Assembly (NCBI GenBank): GCA_023055425.1
Contig: JALGPY010000003.1
Location: 53,553,891 to 53,617,890, forward strand
Reading direction: 5' to 3'
Length of the DNA stretch: 64,000 bases
Source: Linanthus parryae
Lineage: Eukaryota > Streptophyta > Magnoliopsida > Ericales > Polemoniaceae
Each line of letters begins with the position of its first letter. The first letter of the stretch is position 1. The notes under the pieces are model-generated. The model made no database searches. It had not been told where the DNA came from and saw nothing but the letters and a program-made list of their open reading frames with translations. This document shows, one piece after another, positions 31,796 to 42,436 of this stretch. The position numbers and the translations under genes are program-made.

Positions 31796-33215
31796 TGTAG
31801 GGTTTTGATTCATGGATGCGCAACGGAAACAAAATTAACCATGCAAAACCCTCCAAGGATCACAAGTCAAGAGTCATAACGATGGTAAAGGAAGAAATCA
31901 ATAACACACCTTAGGGTTCTCCTTTGATGACTTCAAACGCGAATTGTGTCACGTTCTCTATGGTTGATCCACGCCTAGAGTTGATCCTAGATCTCCCAAG
32001 TCCTTGGTGATAGCCCGGAAAGAGGAAGAGGAAATAAGATCACGCAAAACGAGACCAAAAGGGGGCTCTCGGCCTCCTTGTGGCTGACGGGGAAGGGCGG
32101 CGGGCTAGGGGGCGTTCGGCTCCTCTAGCTTGTTGCTCTCTCTCCTTTTGTTCTCTCCCACTCTTGTTATGTTCAATTATGAGCATAAGTTATGGGAAGG
32201 AAGGAAGTAAGGTCCTTTATATAGTCCAACAACTCCTTGTCAACTACCTAAAGGACTTATTCTAGTCCTACTTGAATTCAATTTAGTCCCTTCCTTGCAA
32301 ATTAGTCCCTACTAAGTTTGCAAGGTTTTGCAATGTGATCCTTCTAATTAATTAATCCAATTAATTAATTCCCAAATCTAGTTCAAATATATATAGAGTG
32401 TGACCCCATAGGTTCTATCTAGTTGGTAGCAACTATTTGCTAATATGGAGCGGTTTCTAGCAAAACATCCATTCTAGCCAACTAATAGAATAGTCATCTT
32501 GACAACCTTTGTACAAGTAATAGTCGCATCCCTTTGTCTCTATATCCGGATTGGACACGAGACATACAAGTCACACTCGTATATCCAATCCACAGTTTCT
32601 CGATCCATGGGAATAGCCTTATTCGTGCAAATAACATCAATATCCCATATTGATTTATTTGAGTCTGGCCAGACATTCTATAAGCACTATCCCTCGAGTG
32701 GCCTCGGATATTTGCTCCTGTTATGTGGGAGGGAAAAATTCTATCTACGTCCACTACGATCTCTAAGCTTGCTTCTTATTGTATCCAGTACACGCCTTTA
32801 TAACTACCCAGTTACAGTGTAGCGTTTAACGCTACCAAAATCACAATAATCCACAACTAGAATATCTACTGACTTCAAGTCTAAGGATGACAATACCATT
32901 GCACCGCGAGAAGCGCTTGTGACTCAACATAACGTGTATGTAGCCTTCTCGGAGATGGGTCAATCCAGTGCGACATTACCTTTAACGCACACCTATGTGT
33001 TGGATCGTGATATCTCCATATCAATCCAACCCCATACTAGTCCATAGATGATTGTCCCATTAATATTATACTAAACTAGGGATATTTAAGATAAACAACA
33101 CAATTGTAAATCTAAGGACTTCATTATATTAAATATCCAATAAATAATAAATGAATTTCTAGCCACAAATAAATTCATACTAAACTAGATTGCCTCTAGG
33201 GCATCTATTCCAACA
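31796..33215 (-). repeat. 5' LTR of copia copy 2 (family A)
   Basis: About 1420-bp LTR, clearly homologous to the 1432-bp LTRs of copy 1 but with many substitutions and small gaps. Confidence 0.92.
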
Positions 33216-33730
33216 AATTGCAACCGCTCTAAAAGCGTATCCTCTTCTAGACCTGCTGTAGGTGGAAGCTTCTTAACACCAGCAAAACTAAGACCTCGAG
33301 CAATTCGTCGTTTGACCAAACAATGAGGGAGACATTCAGTAAGAATTTGGAGGAGCCCTGGCCCACAATTTCTTAATTCCTCTCTCATCACTGTAATTCG
33401 GTATAATTAATCGCCATATTCATGTTCATGGGGTTGAGATGCGCCGGGGGAGCACAATCTCGACCCTCGAATTTGCAGTTACAGATGCTGTCACCGGGTT
33501 TTGGACTCAGGGCCGCCGAAAAAACACCATAGCCCTGATGGAGTTGCGGGAATTCCTTATTCATGGTGGTTTCTCGATGCAAATCTAACATGAATAGTCT
33601 ATATAACTTCATGAACACGTTATGATCATCTAATCCTAACCATAACATGTTGTGATTCGTGTTTTTAATCCCTCGGGGCCGTTTTTCCGTTATAGTCTGG
33701 TGCCATTTTATGGGATCCCTAACTCTCTCT
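33216..33730 (-). pseudogene. Unrecognised pair of reading frames, interrupted by a copia LTR
   Basis: On the minus strand an open stretch reads RDPIKWHQTITEK, then NMLWLGLDDHNVFMKLYRLF and MLDLHRETTMNKEFPQLHQG, and ends at a stop near 33388. A second frame starts MMREELRNCGPGLLQIL, continues through LPHCLVKRRIARGLSFAGVK to LEEDTLLERLQF, and runs straight into the LTR at 33215. CAG just before the second frame could be a splice acceptor. Composition is protein-like, but I recognise no family. It may be a fragment of a host gene or of an old element. Confidence 0.4.
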
Positions 33731-33734
33731 CTGG

Positions 33735-35740
33735 TTAATAGATTTGTGAAAGGATTGGATCGACTTGTTCCCAGTTAACAATACTACAAATCTAGTGTTA
33801 AGTAATAACCAGAATCACCATATAACCAACTCAAATTCTTCCTCAAAGTTGCTGCACTTCATTGTGCGTTACTATCATGGTTATAACCTAGGCATTGGTG
33901 TTATACTTTCAGGCTTCATAAGTTCCAGTATACCCCATGCATTTGATGATAATCTTCCAAGTTTCATGTTTCGAGATTCAACTGAATCAATCAAATTTAA
34001 CTCTAAACATAGCTTCAAAGTTGTTGTGTGGAGTTTTCTTAGTACCTCTCAAAACATTTCTGAGTGTCAGAAATAGGTTATAAACTAGTTATTTTCTATT
34101 GATCATAACTTCATGTGTACTTAATGAAATGAATATCTGCTTGCTTCTACTGAAAGATGGTTATCGGTACTCCAAATCACCATCCCTCGGTCACGTCTCA
34201 AATCCTAATAGTTTTTCCAAAACCTAGCTCCAAGCGCTCATAATTTCACAAATATTAGGTAATAAATCAATAATGAATACTAAAAGATTCCAAATTCTAC
34301 TAGCTTCTGAAATGGATAAATAACCACGATTACCAAAATCGAATAATCAAGAAAAGAACCATACAAAAAGGTGCATGATTACGAGAATGAACGGTGGATG
34401 TGGAAATATTATGTGGGTGGTATTGATACCGGAATGATCAAAAATCGATAAAAGGGTTCGCATTGAGCATATATTGCATTATTCATGATGATATAGAAAT
34501 GTGTTTGCTTGAGTATATTAATGCAGATATTGGGGACACCGGAACGTTGTAGTTCCATTACTACTGTGAAGGAGCTAGGAAGAGTGATTGAACGGTAGTA
34601 AGGTGTTCTATTCGGTTGACCCTGCTTTAGCAACCATGATCTGGTTATGATCAATATCAAAGACGCGAAATGGCATGGATAGATTCTCCCAAGTAAAGAT
34701 CTGAGTCGTATGTGTAACTACAAATATTAACCCTAGCAGTGAACCTATTAGGGCATATGATGAGGACATCATATTTGAGAACATTTAAAGGAGTATGTGA
34801 AGGCATATAAATTAGTCTGAGACTCAACAATTTATTTAAAAGAATATTCCTGAGGATATGTGATAGCATTAGGAAAGGTTCATGATTAGCAAGGGACCCA
34901 GGTTGAGCTGTGTCCACAATAAAGAAGTGCAATGAAAGGTTGATTTTTTTTAGAAAATGAAATTTGGTGGTACACCCGCACATAGAAGAATTGGTGAAGG
35001 GACTCATATAAAAATGATTCAGTCCTAAAGATGAAAGGCATGATATCATAACAGATTGTTGAATAAATGATGATGAGTGATACTTGATGGACTTATATAA
35101 GGGTATTGGCTACACGTACGAATCTTGTTGGATCATGAAATAGCTTACATGAACGTGATTTATATCTCTTTGAGAATGAATACATGTTATGAGAAGAGTG
35201 GGTAGTCACAATATAAATGAAAAGCTGTATGTTTTAATAGGTGGGTTAAGAGTGGCCTTGAAGGATATAAGTATTTGGAAGTAAAGCACATGACAATACA
35301 TTCAGGAAAAGTTAACCAAGATAGGTTGATTTGATGCAGTGCCATGAGTACATGTAAAAATCAAATAGGGTTAAGAAGGAGTTACACGGTAGTATTGGTT
35401 AAAAAAATAAGGTTTATTGAAAGAGGTTTAGATGGGAACCAGTAACGGAGTAGCATATCGAAAGCGAAATGGATTATATGTAAATTGTGGTCTATCTTGG
35501 GATATTGGGAAGAGGAAATATAGGAGCGACTGGGCAAACTTACTTGTAAACAATGGCGGAGTATTGAGAGGCTTTATCAATTCGGGTTAGAACATGGAAA
35601 AAGGGTGGCCAAGGCATCAAGTTACGCTAAATAGAAAACATGTTTGTTGAAAAAAAGTAGGGTTCACAACCTATACTCGGTTAGAAATAGCTCGATCATA
35701 GTGTTTCAATGATTATTAATGAAACAGAAGCATCCTAAGT
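33735..35740. other. No gene seen
   Basis: About 2 kb of A/T-rich sequence with short frames only. A copia remnant begins downstream at about 35745 on the + strand. This stretch could be its badly decayed upstream part, but I find no clear RT motif. Confidence 0.45.
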
Positions 35741-35744
35741 GTTC

Positions 35745-36207
35745 CAACGAGGAGTCCTCGTGTTCTCTTTACCACTAGGTTATGTGTTTATGGGGGGGGT
35801 GAAAATCTCACTTTTTTTGTGCTCTAAGAAACAAGAATCAGTGGCCAGGTATAGTATTGAAGTTGAATAACGAGTCCTATCAATCCCACCTTCTAAAACT
35901 AAAGTGGTTGAAACTTCCTGGTTTCACGATTTAGGAATTTGTCTCGATCCTCCAACTTTATGGTGTGACAACTTTTCTGCTGTGGCTTTAGCTGCTAATC
36001 ATGTGTTAAATGTCAGTACTAAGCACATAGAGATTGATTATCACTTTGTCAGGGCTATGGTGGTGTCTAAGTAGCTGAATAAGTACAGAGTTCTTAACGC
36101 ATGACAAATTGCATAAGCTTTATCTTCTCAGCAACATCAACCACTATGTGGCAAGCTAAAGTTGCAGAATATTCATGCCTCTACCTGCGAGTGAGGTTGA
36201 AGGAGAT
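35745..36207 (+). pseudogene. copia RNase H remnant
   Basis: Plus-strand remnant of a copia RNase H. It shows GYVFMGG-like sequence, then KKQESVARYSIEVEY (usual form SKKQ..VARSS.EAEYR), then TLWCDNFSAVALAANHVLN and TKHIEIDYHFVRAMV, with an in-frame stop soon after. A purine-rich stretch (AAGGAGATT) precedes an LTR-like start at 36208. No RT part is left. Confidence 0.82.
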
Positions 36208-36460
36208 TGTTAAGAGTATAGATCATGCCAGTCGCTTCATGGTTCTAGTTGTGTAGTGTTGGTTGTGTACAAGTGTTAGCATTGTAATTATTGCGGGTGT
36301 AGTTTTGAGGTCAAACTGATGTATATAGCTAATTTTTATATAGATGGGCAGTTAGTCACTCTAAGAGAAGCTAATAGAATCACTCTGATTAATGATCTAC
36401 TTCCCTCTGAAATAAAGCAAACTAATCTCTCCGGGTAATATAGATTGTCGAAGTACCGAC
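36208..36460 (+). repeat. LTR-like sequence after the copia remnant
   Basis: Starts TGTTAAGAGTATAGATCATG right after the purine tract. The end is uncertain (a CA near 36459 is possible), as no partner copy exists in the window. Confidence 0.5.
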
Positions 36461-36526
36461 AGTGATTATGTCGTAATCAATGAACAACAAGTATATATAA
36501 ATATGAAAGGGATGAGGTTGTAGTTA

Positions 36527-36537
36527 GTTCCACATCG
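36527..36537 (+). promoter_or_regulatory. USE of the U1 snRNA gene
   Basis: GTTCCACATCG differs from the plant upstream sequence element RTCCCACATCG at one base. It lies 33 bp before the TATA-like box, the spacing of RNA polymerase II snRNA genes. Confidence 0.85.
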
Positions 36538-36570
36538 AAATAGTGGAGAGAAGAAAAAATAGAAAGGAGT

Positions 36571-36578
36571 ACATAAGG
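36571..36578 (+). promoter_or_regulatory. TATA-like box of the U1 snRNA gene
   Basis: ACATAAGG at about -30 from the U1 start. The sequence is weak, but position and distance to the USE fit. Confidence 0.65.
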
Positions 36579-36600
36579 AAAGCATGGACAAATGAGTCAC

Positions 36601-36762
36601 ATACTTACCTGGACGGGGTCAATGGGTGATCAAGAAGGCTCATGGCCTAGGTTGGTGACCTCCATTGCACTTGGGAGGGGCACTAGCCTAAGATCTACCC
36701 AAGCGGTGGAGTCTACGTCATAATTTGTGGCAGCGGGGGCCTGCGTTCGCGCGGCCCCTACC
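36601..36762 (+). ncRNA. U1: U1 spliceosomal snRNA
   Basis: U1 pairs with 5' splice sites in the nucleus as part of the U1 snRNP. The gene starts ATACTTACCTGGACGGGGTC, the invariant 5' end that base-pairs to the splice site. It continues with the stem-loop I sequence TGATCAAGAAGG, the CCTCCATTGCACTT block of stem-loop II, the Sm site AATTTGTGG (36722-36730) and the closing hairpin GGGGCCTGCG...CGCGGCCCC. Length about 162 nt is normal. A USE and TATA-like box lie at the right distances upstream, and CATTCTAGTAAAG just downstream resembles the plant snRNA 3' box. I see no disabling change, so it is probably functional. Confidence 0.94.
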
Positions 36763-36776
36763 ACATTCTAGTAAAG
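36763..36776 (+). terminator. 3'-box-like signal of U1
   Basis: CATTCTAGTAAAG resembles the plant snRNA 3' end signal CA(N)3-10AGTNNAA, immediately after the mature 3' end. Confidence 0.55.
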
Positions 36777-36779
36777 ATT

Positions 36780-39205
36780 TAAATCTCTCTTGGAGGGAGC
36801 AGTAAGTTTTGGATTTCGTGAAAAGGGTTAACGGTTTTTTGGTCTATCACAAATGAGGCTCCTTTGTAGTAGGTACTACATTCTGTGGCTGGAATTGTTT
36901 TGCTGAGTGCGAGTCTTTTGTTTAATTAACAGCCGAGAAGATAATTAGAAGATGGTACTTTCTTTGTTTATGGCTATATGTACAGTTTTGATCACTCATT
37001 TGTGTTTGTAGTATCTATCTCGGAGTAATAGTAGTAGTTAAATGCAGTAGCCTCTTCAGCCAATTAACTCACCAGTCACCCCACCACCACAACAGTCTCT
37101 CCTGCTTCAGCATACGGCCACCCACACAGTCGCAAGATAAGGACAGCGACTAAAGATGTTTCTAGGATTGCTTTCGAGAAAACCAAAATTTATCTGGGTC
37201 AGAGGGAGTCCTTCCAGAAATTCTCGACGGCCAAGGCAGAACCAAGGCCCAGGAGGGTGTTTGGAAATAGTTTTCAACCTGCAATTGACGCGCCTAGGAT
37301 ATTACCTCACTAGCTGCGTCATCGCCCCAAGCGCAAAGATAACCCTCTGCAAATTTTCTTGTCTGGCGTTTTATAGTTAGCCTCTCTGTGCCGTTGCGGG
37401 ACTCTTTTTTTGTACTACTACTTTTAATCAACTTTGGGGCTTCTTCCTCTGCTGCGTGTATCGCCTCAAAGACCAACTATCGATCCCTTCTCTTGTACAC
37501 CCACCCAAGATTAAAAAGCACTGTCCACAAACAGTCAATCCACGCAGTTATAGGACTGACTCCTAAGCTTACGCAACACGAGCATATATATATTCTTGAC
37601 GGGAGCTGGTGGTTTCTTCAACGTCAACGTTTCCCCTGGCGCTTGTTTGAGGTTGGTGGAGCAATGAGCGCACTTTGGGTTGCCTGTGAATAAACATAAA
37701 GATTAAGAAAACCAAGTATACATAATGGTAGCAAAAAAATTCCTAACTAGACGTTACGAAATTGACGCAGCCAGACAAGGGCCCGGTTATTCTTGATATT
37801 TCATGAGATTTCTTCTGCAAGAAGGAATCTTTAAGTATTCTTCATTGTCGCAGCCGGCCAAGGGCTCGGTTATTATTGATTTTACATGTTAAAAGTTGTC
37901 TCCATTGCAGGGTTTCAGTCTCAAGCTGAGCCGTTTTTAGGAAAACGGCACGGAGATTTACATATGGACGATGAAATTACAATTTCTTTGTGATAAAAAA
38001 CCTCACGGTCAACTTTTGGTTATTGGTTTGCGAAAATTATAAAAAAGTGGGTGTTTAATTGGGCCAACTAGCCAGACAATGCGGCCCAGGAGTGCACCGG
38101 CCGGCCCGTTATCCTTCCACTGCCAAGAGAGGGACGTGATCGTTGCTCTGTGAAACCAGCCTCACGCAGAGCCCTCCGCTGTAGGGGAATTGCAGCCCAT
38201 GCCTTCGCGCATGCCACAAGACCCAACTCCCAGCTTGGAACAGGCAGGCCAGATGAAGCAGGCCCACTGAGCCTGTAAGTCAACCCACTATCCACCCACA
38301 ATAATATAATGCCCTCACTCAAGTTACAAGCCCACGTTACAAGGCTCGGCATTGATTAAGCACTAATCGTCCAATTATTAACGAGAATTAGAGTTAGTAA
38401 AGAGAGGGTGTGGTCCGTTGAGATGAGTAGCATCTCATAGATCTATTTGGCTGAAGGAGGAGGAAATGGTTGTCCCAACCTCAGGTTCTGGTATTATAAA
38501 CCCGAGTCTAGAGACCACCCCCACCCACTATGAATTTCACAGGCATTTTCACCTGGCCATCGGTCGGGGAGCGGTGAGTTGCCGATTCCTGCAATCGATA
38601 ATCAGTGAATCATCATCATCCACAAAATAATTCTGTCTTGGAAGCTGAGACGACTAGCTATATATTCACTGTCTTATTAGTGTCATCTCATATATATATG
38701 TGCGTGTGTGTGTGTGGACGTCACCATAGAGGTCTGGTGCCACTGCACGTCTGAACGGGTAGCCTTGAGCTGCCGCCAAGTAGTGGAGGATTTGGTGGCG
38801 CCACGAGTACCCCAGGGAAGCCCGTGGAGGGAGGGGACCCATGGGCCTTGGCTATTCGTCTATTATGCCATTTAGCAACAAATATTCTTGTGCTCAACAG
38901 TCTAGTCTTCTTCATGAGGATGAGTTGCTCTTGGAAATGAATCGTGTGTCCTGCTTCAAGCAAGCAAACGATGGAGTCAGAGACCAAGCCCAAGCCCAAG
39001 ACCAATGAATTAAGTTAAACCCAGCAGAAACAAACAGTTATAGCTCTAATAAGCAACAAGAGCAGAAACAAACAGCAGGAGAGTTAGCTATATACTTTCC
39101 ACCGACACCATGGACCTCTTCCGTCTCCCTATAAGATGGGTAAAAAATGTATGGGCCAACAGACCACATCAAAGATTAAGAAGCAACAATCTATTAGAAC
39201 CAAAA
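36780..39205. other. U1-U2 intergenic stretch, no gene recognised
   Basis: No coding or RNA gene recognised. There is a 32-bp imperfect direct repeat at 37766-37797 and 37849-37880 (CGCAGCC...AAGGGC...GGTTATT). The G/C-richer parts around 38080-38250 and 38720-38840 stand out from the A/T-rich background. A (TG)n run lies at 38700-38715. Near 39150-39182 a few short blocks resemble part of U2, too weak to call. Confidence 0.45.
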
Positions 39206-39220
39206 TCAGACTAGGTATTG
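39205..39220 (-). terminator. 3'-box-like signal of U2
   Basis: On the minus strand CAATACCTAGTCTGATT fits the plant snRNA 3' box pattern CA(N)nAGTNNAA except for one base. Confidence 0.55.
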
Positions 39221-39224
39221 GGGT

Positions 39225-39420
39225 GGGGTGCGCCTGGCCCTTGCAGTAGTGCAACGCATGGGCGACACTTGAAGAGCCCCAGTAGCAAGCTACTGTGATG
39301 AGCCCTTCCCCCTCAAAAAATAAATTTAATATCGTGTGAGCCAATGGCCCACATATCAGATATTAAACTGATAAGAACAGATACTACACTTGATCTTAGC
39401 CAAAAGGCCGAGAAAGGTAT
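39225..39420 (-). ncRNA. U2: U2 spliceosomal snRNA
   Basis: U2 pairs with the intron branch site. On the minus strand it starts ATACCTTTCTCGGCCTTTTG, followed by GCTAAGATCAAGTGTAGTAT. The branch-pairing GUAGUA is at nt 34-39 (39382-39387). Stem IIa/IIb sequence follows (CTTATCAGTTTAATATCTG, ATATGTGGGCC), then the Sm-type AT-rich segment before GAGGGGGAAGGG, and stems III/IV ending GCGCACCCCACC. The 196-nt length and the order are standard for plants. A USE and TATA-like box lie upstream with Pol II spacing, and AGTCTGA after the 3' end resembles a 3' box. Probably functional. Confidence 0.96.
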
Positions 39421-39444
39421 TCTCTTTCCACCCTTGGGCTGCCC

Positions 39445-39452
39445 TTTTTAAA
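39445..39452 (-). promoter_or_regulatory. TATA-like box of the U2 snRNA gene
   Basis: TTTAAAAA on the minus strand at -25 to -32 from the U2 start. Confidence 0.75.
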
Positions 39453-39486
39453 CTCCGTCGTCTTTCTTATGTTTGTTCCGCTCTAC

Positions 39487-39497
39487 TGATGTGGGAA
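39487..39497 (-). promoter_or_regulatory. USE of the U2 snRNA gene
   Basis: TTCCCACATCA on the minus strand, agreeing with the core CCCACATC of the plant USE. It is 34 bp from the TATA-like box (Pol II type spacing). Confidence 0.85.
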
Positions 39498-39566
39498 CAA
39501 TATTTCCCACTTGCTGTATTACTCCCTTCGTTGCACACCAGCACCCAATCCCCCCCAATGCCTACT

Positions 39567-40596
39567 ACCACTGCTGCCGCTATATATTTTTTGTCTTGGA
39601 TGAATCCTCCTCTTCTTACTTCCTCCCACCCACCCACCAGAGATTAAGCTAAAAAGCTGGCTGCCCACTCATTGTACACAGTAGGAAGTATCTCTAATGT
39701 ACTCCCTGCAGCAACAACCAAACATACTATTTCAGGAAACTTAGGTTACTATATTTTGCATGTGGTATTTAAGTATATCTACACAATTATGAAAGTATAG
39801 AGGGAAAATTAAAATATTCACACTAGTGCTAAATATGGTTGTATATCAAAATTTCTACCAACTTGGTAGATTAACAATAAATTGGCAATGTGTGTTAGTA
39901 GTAAAAACTCATATTGATAATGAATTAGTAAATACATCCACATTACATTAACAGAAAAATTAGTACAGAATAAAGTTTTGTTCCAGTCCGATTTATAGTC
40001 GCTTATTCGACTTCGGTCCGGCTTGGTAAGGGCCGATTCATTTTCCAAAAGAAAAACTGCATAGTGTATTTAAATTTTTTAAAGAACCGAGGGTTCGGTA
40101 CGGTTTGGTTTGGTGCGGTCCAGTTCCGCCTGTCTGGTCGGTTCAAGTACACCCATAATTGTTGTGGTGTAATCTGTAAATAGTGACAAATATGGGTTTT
40201 CCCAGAAATCAGAGCATGGTAAGAGGACCTTGAGGATATTTGAGATGTTGGTTGACCTAGCTTGACTGTAAGGGTTTATTTATAATTTTTGAAAACTGGA
40301 GGTGCTTAATTGAAGTTCTATCAATTTCTTTTAACCTGTGATCAAACTTCGCGTCACTTTTGGGCACTTCTCTTGGTACTGAAGTCTATAACCATGTCTT
40401 CTTGATTCAAGGGTTGCCCTATGAGGCCTGCTCCAATATCATTATCTATTCAACCTCTATTAAACGTTCCCAACTCTCAGGCCATGGTGATGAGAGGGAT
40501 GTCAGAACAAGTCTTTTGTGAATTCAAAGATCCAATGCCCTGCAAACAACAGCATATAATCCTGACTAATTTGTTCCCTTGCCTAGAAGAGCATGT
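39567..40596. repeat. Segmental duplication, block R, unit 1
   Basis: About 1 kb starting just upstream of the U2 promoter (CACTGCTGCCGCTATATA). The matching block lies at 44383-45371, and a partial copy at 43622-44382 corresponds to 39738-40486. No gene recognised in it; the homology includes GATCAAACTTCGCGT and GAGGACCTTGAGGATATTTG. Confidence 0.85.
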
Positions 40597-40721
40597 GCCC
40601 TCTGCCACAAATTATGACGTAGACTCCACTACATAGGTAGATCTTAGGCTAGTGACTTTCCTCAGTGCAACGGAGGTCACCAACCTGGGCCATGAGCCTT
40701 CTTGATCACTCATTGACCCCG
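40597..40721 (-). pseudogene. U1 snRNA pseudogene a (inverted)
   Basis: The reverse complement reads as U1 from the second stem region to the Sm site: GCCACAAATTATGACGTAGA, GGTCACCAACCTGGGCCATG and CTTGATCACTCATTGACCCC are plus-strand equivalents of U1 segments. It lacks the splice-site-pairing 5' 13 nt and most of the last hairpin. It is followed head to tail by pseudogene b. Confidence 0.88.
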
Positions 40722-40844
40722 TTATGACGTAGACTCCAACACGTGGGTAGATATTAGGCTACTGGATTTCCTCGGTGCAATGCAGGTCACCAACCTAGGC
40801 CATGAGCCTTCTTGATCACTCAAATACCATGTTCAGGTAAGTAT
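40722..40844 (-). pseudogene. U1 snRNA pseudogene b with decayed promoter (inverted)
   Basis: Second U1 copy, joined to a at TTATGACGTAGACTCC. It keeps the 5' end: plus strand CAGGTAAGTAT at 40834-40844, perfectly complementary to the U1 5' end. Beyond it (40845-40935) the sequence resembles the real U1 promoter region in reverse, with CTTATGTAGTCCTTTCTC for the TATA part and GGACTAACTGCAACCTCAT beside a ruined USE. So the copy arose at the DNA level, not by reverse transcription. It lacks the Sm site and stem IV. Confidence 0.87.
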
Positions 40845-42436
40845 GCTGCTGGATCATCTATGCTTTTCTTATGTAGTCCTTTCTCTTTCTTTTCTTTCAA
40901 CTTCTTGGGTGCAGGACTAACTGCAACCTCATTGCTTGGCTTGACTGCAATCTCATCTACGAACACAAGTTCTATTGGTAGAAAGATCAAAATTTGTGAG
41001 CATTTTTCAATGCATGTGAACTCTTTGTTAGTACCGATTCGAGAATTAACCGGGTGTAAGCTCGATAACTTCGTAAAAAATAGTGTTTAAACCACTCTTA
41101 ATGAACAAATTGAAAGTGAAAACACGGAACCACATGAAAAATTAGCTGAATTGACTTGTGTGGAACACATTATAGGGAAGGCTTTCGTGAAGATTACAAT
41201 ATCTACACACAAAATCCTAACTACGTACTTATGTTACCAGAAAATGTCTAGATCTGTAGAATGTGAGTGTGATTGAAGACCTCGATACCGTATTGAATTC
41301 CTTAATACTGGGATAAACTTATGAGGATCTCTTGATAAGGATGTATTCATCTTTTTCGACTGAGAAACCATCAGACTCCAAATGTGCAACATATTTTCAG
41401 TTTTCTGGGAATGTGCAACATATTTTCAGTTTTATGGGAATATGGTTCAGGTCACTGAATTCACCAATCAAAACTAATTAGGACGGCATCGAAATAAGTT
41501 TTGGAAATGTGACTTACCACCTATGCATCAAAGACTTAACCTGTTGAATGTGGACCGAGCGAGTTTCAGTTGAAGGCATAATATAATAAAGTGGAAGAAC
41601 AAAAAACCATGGTAGGACCATTTCGGGCAGATAATTAGACGCTCACTTGGTTTCATGTTCCTTTTTTGGACCGGACTAGTATAAACAATGATACAATTAA
41701 ACTTTGATTAATACTCACTAACCTTATAATCCTTTTTTGAGACATACATATTTTGTCGTCTGCCGGGTTCGAACTCAGGACCTCATGCAGGGGGTTTTAA
41801 ACACTCTACCACTTGAGCTAGCACACATTTACTAACCTTATAATCTTTTTGATAAAGAAAAACTAATTTTTTTATAAGAAAAAACCAAAAGCTTAATATA
41901 TGTCATCAACGAGATTTCGAACTAGGTTAAAGTTGGTGGCCTAAATAACCATTGCCACTAAAACATGAAAATTATTGAAATTACACATTAAACCATGTAA
42001 TTACATTAATCACAATTATCTTCAAAAAAAAGTCCAACTATAAAACACGGGGCCCTGCCGCCCTGTGGCCTAAAGCAGCTGCTTCGGCTGCCAGCAATGA
42101 TGACAGACCCGAGCTTCAGACTTGTGAAGCCAGGTTAATTTCACCCCACCCACAAGCTAAGCATAGAGTCTACATACCTGTATTTCACACCAACACGAGC
42201 AGTGATATCACTATGCTGATGATGAAACTCCCATTGCAACTGGCATTAAGTATCATATGAGTGGTGGACTCCCTTATCTAATCCAACTCCTTTTAGGCAG
42301 TTGTTGGGCGCATTGTAGAATTTTACTTTCACGAGACCTAATATATCATTTGGAGAAAATTAATAAGTTAAATCATGAACTCACCTACTACTTCACATAT
42401 GATTGGCGGTAAAATAATACTTAGGTACTTACAAGG
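40845..42436. repeat. Segmental duplication, block S, unit 1
   Basis: About 1.6 kb after the U1 pseudogenes, matched by 47661-48320 plus 51700-52709 in unit 2 (split there by a CACTA-like element). It contains a SINE-like sequence and an unidentified conserved part near 42050-42340. Confidence 0.85.
41752..41822 (-). mobile_element. tRNA-derived SINE-like sequence
   Basis: On the minus strand it has TAGCTCAAGTGGTAG (A box) and GAGTTCGAACCC (B box with one change), followed by GACAAAATA. It is the same kind as 26486-26562 and is shared with the duplicate at 52021. Confidence 0.65.

Larger units (their letters stand above)
27463..33215 (-). mobile_element. Truncated copia element, copy 2 of family A
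   Basis: Minus-orientation relative of 861-9372, aligned over the leader, gag, protease, integrase and the first part of RT. It keeps the 5' LTR (31796-33215) and primer site but lacks about 1.3 kb of the pol end and the whole 3' LTR; the break is at about 27463. Frameshifts (for example near 27630, 28263 and 28737) break the polyprotein. Confidence 0.92.

Noticed and set aside
34409..35049. Two minus-strand frames of 83 and 130 aa
   Set aside because: No recognisable family, biased Leu/Ile/Ser content, and located in decayed sequence next to a copia remnant of opposite strand.
39150..39185. Possible U2 fragment next to the U2 gene
   Set aside because: Only short blocks (GGGCCAAC, CACATCA, GATTAA) are similar to U2; this is within chance for such short A/T-rich pieces.
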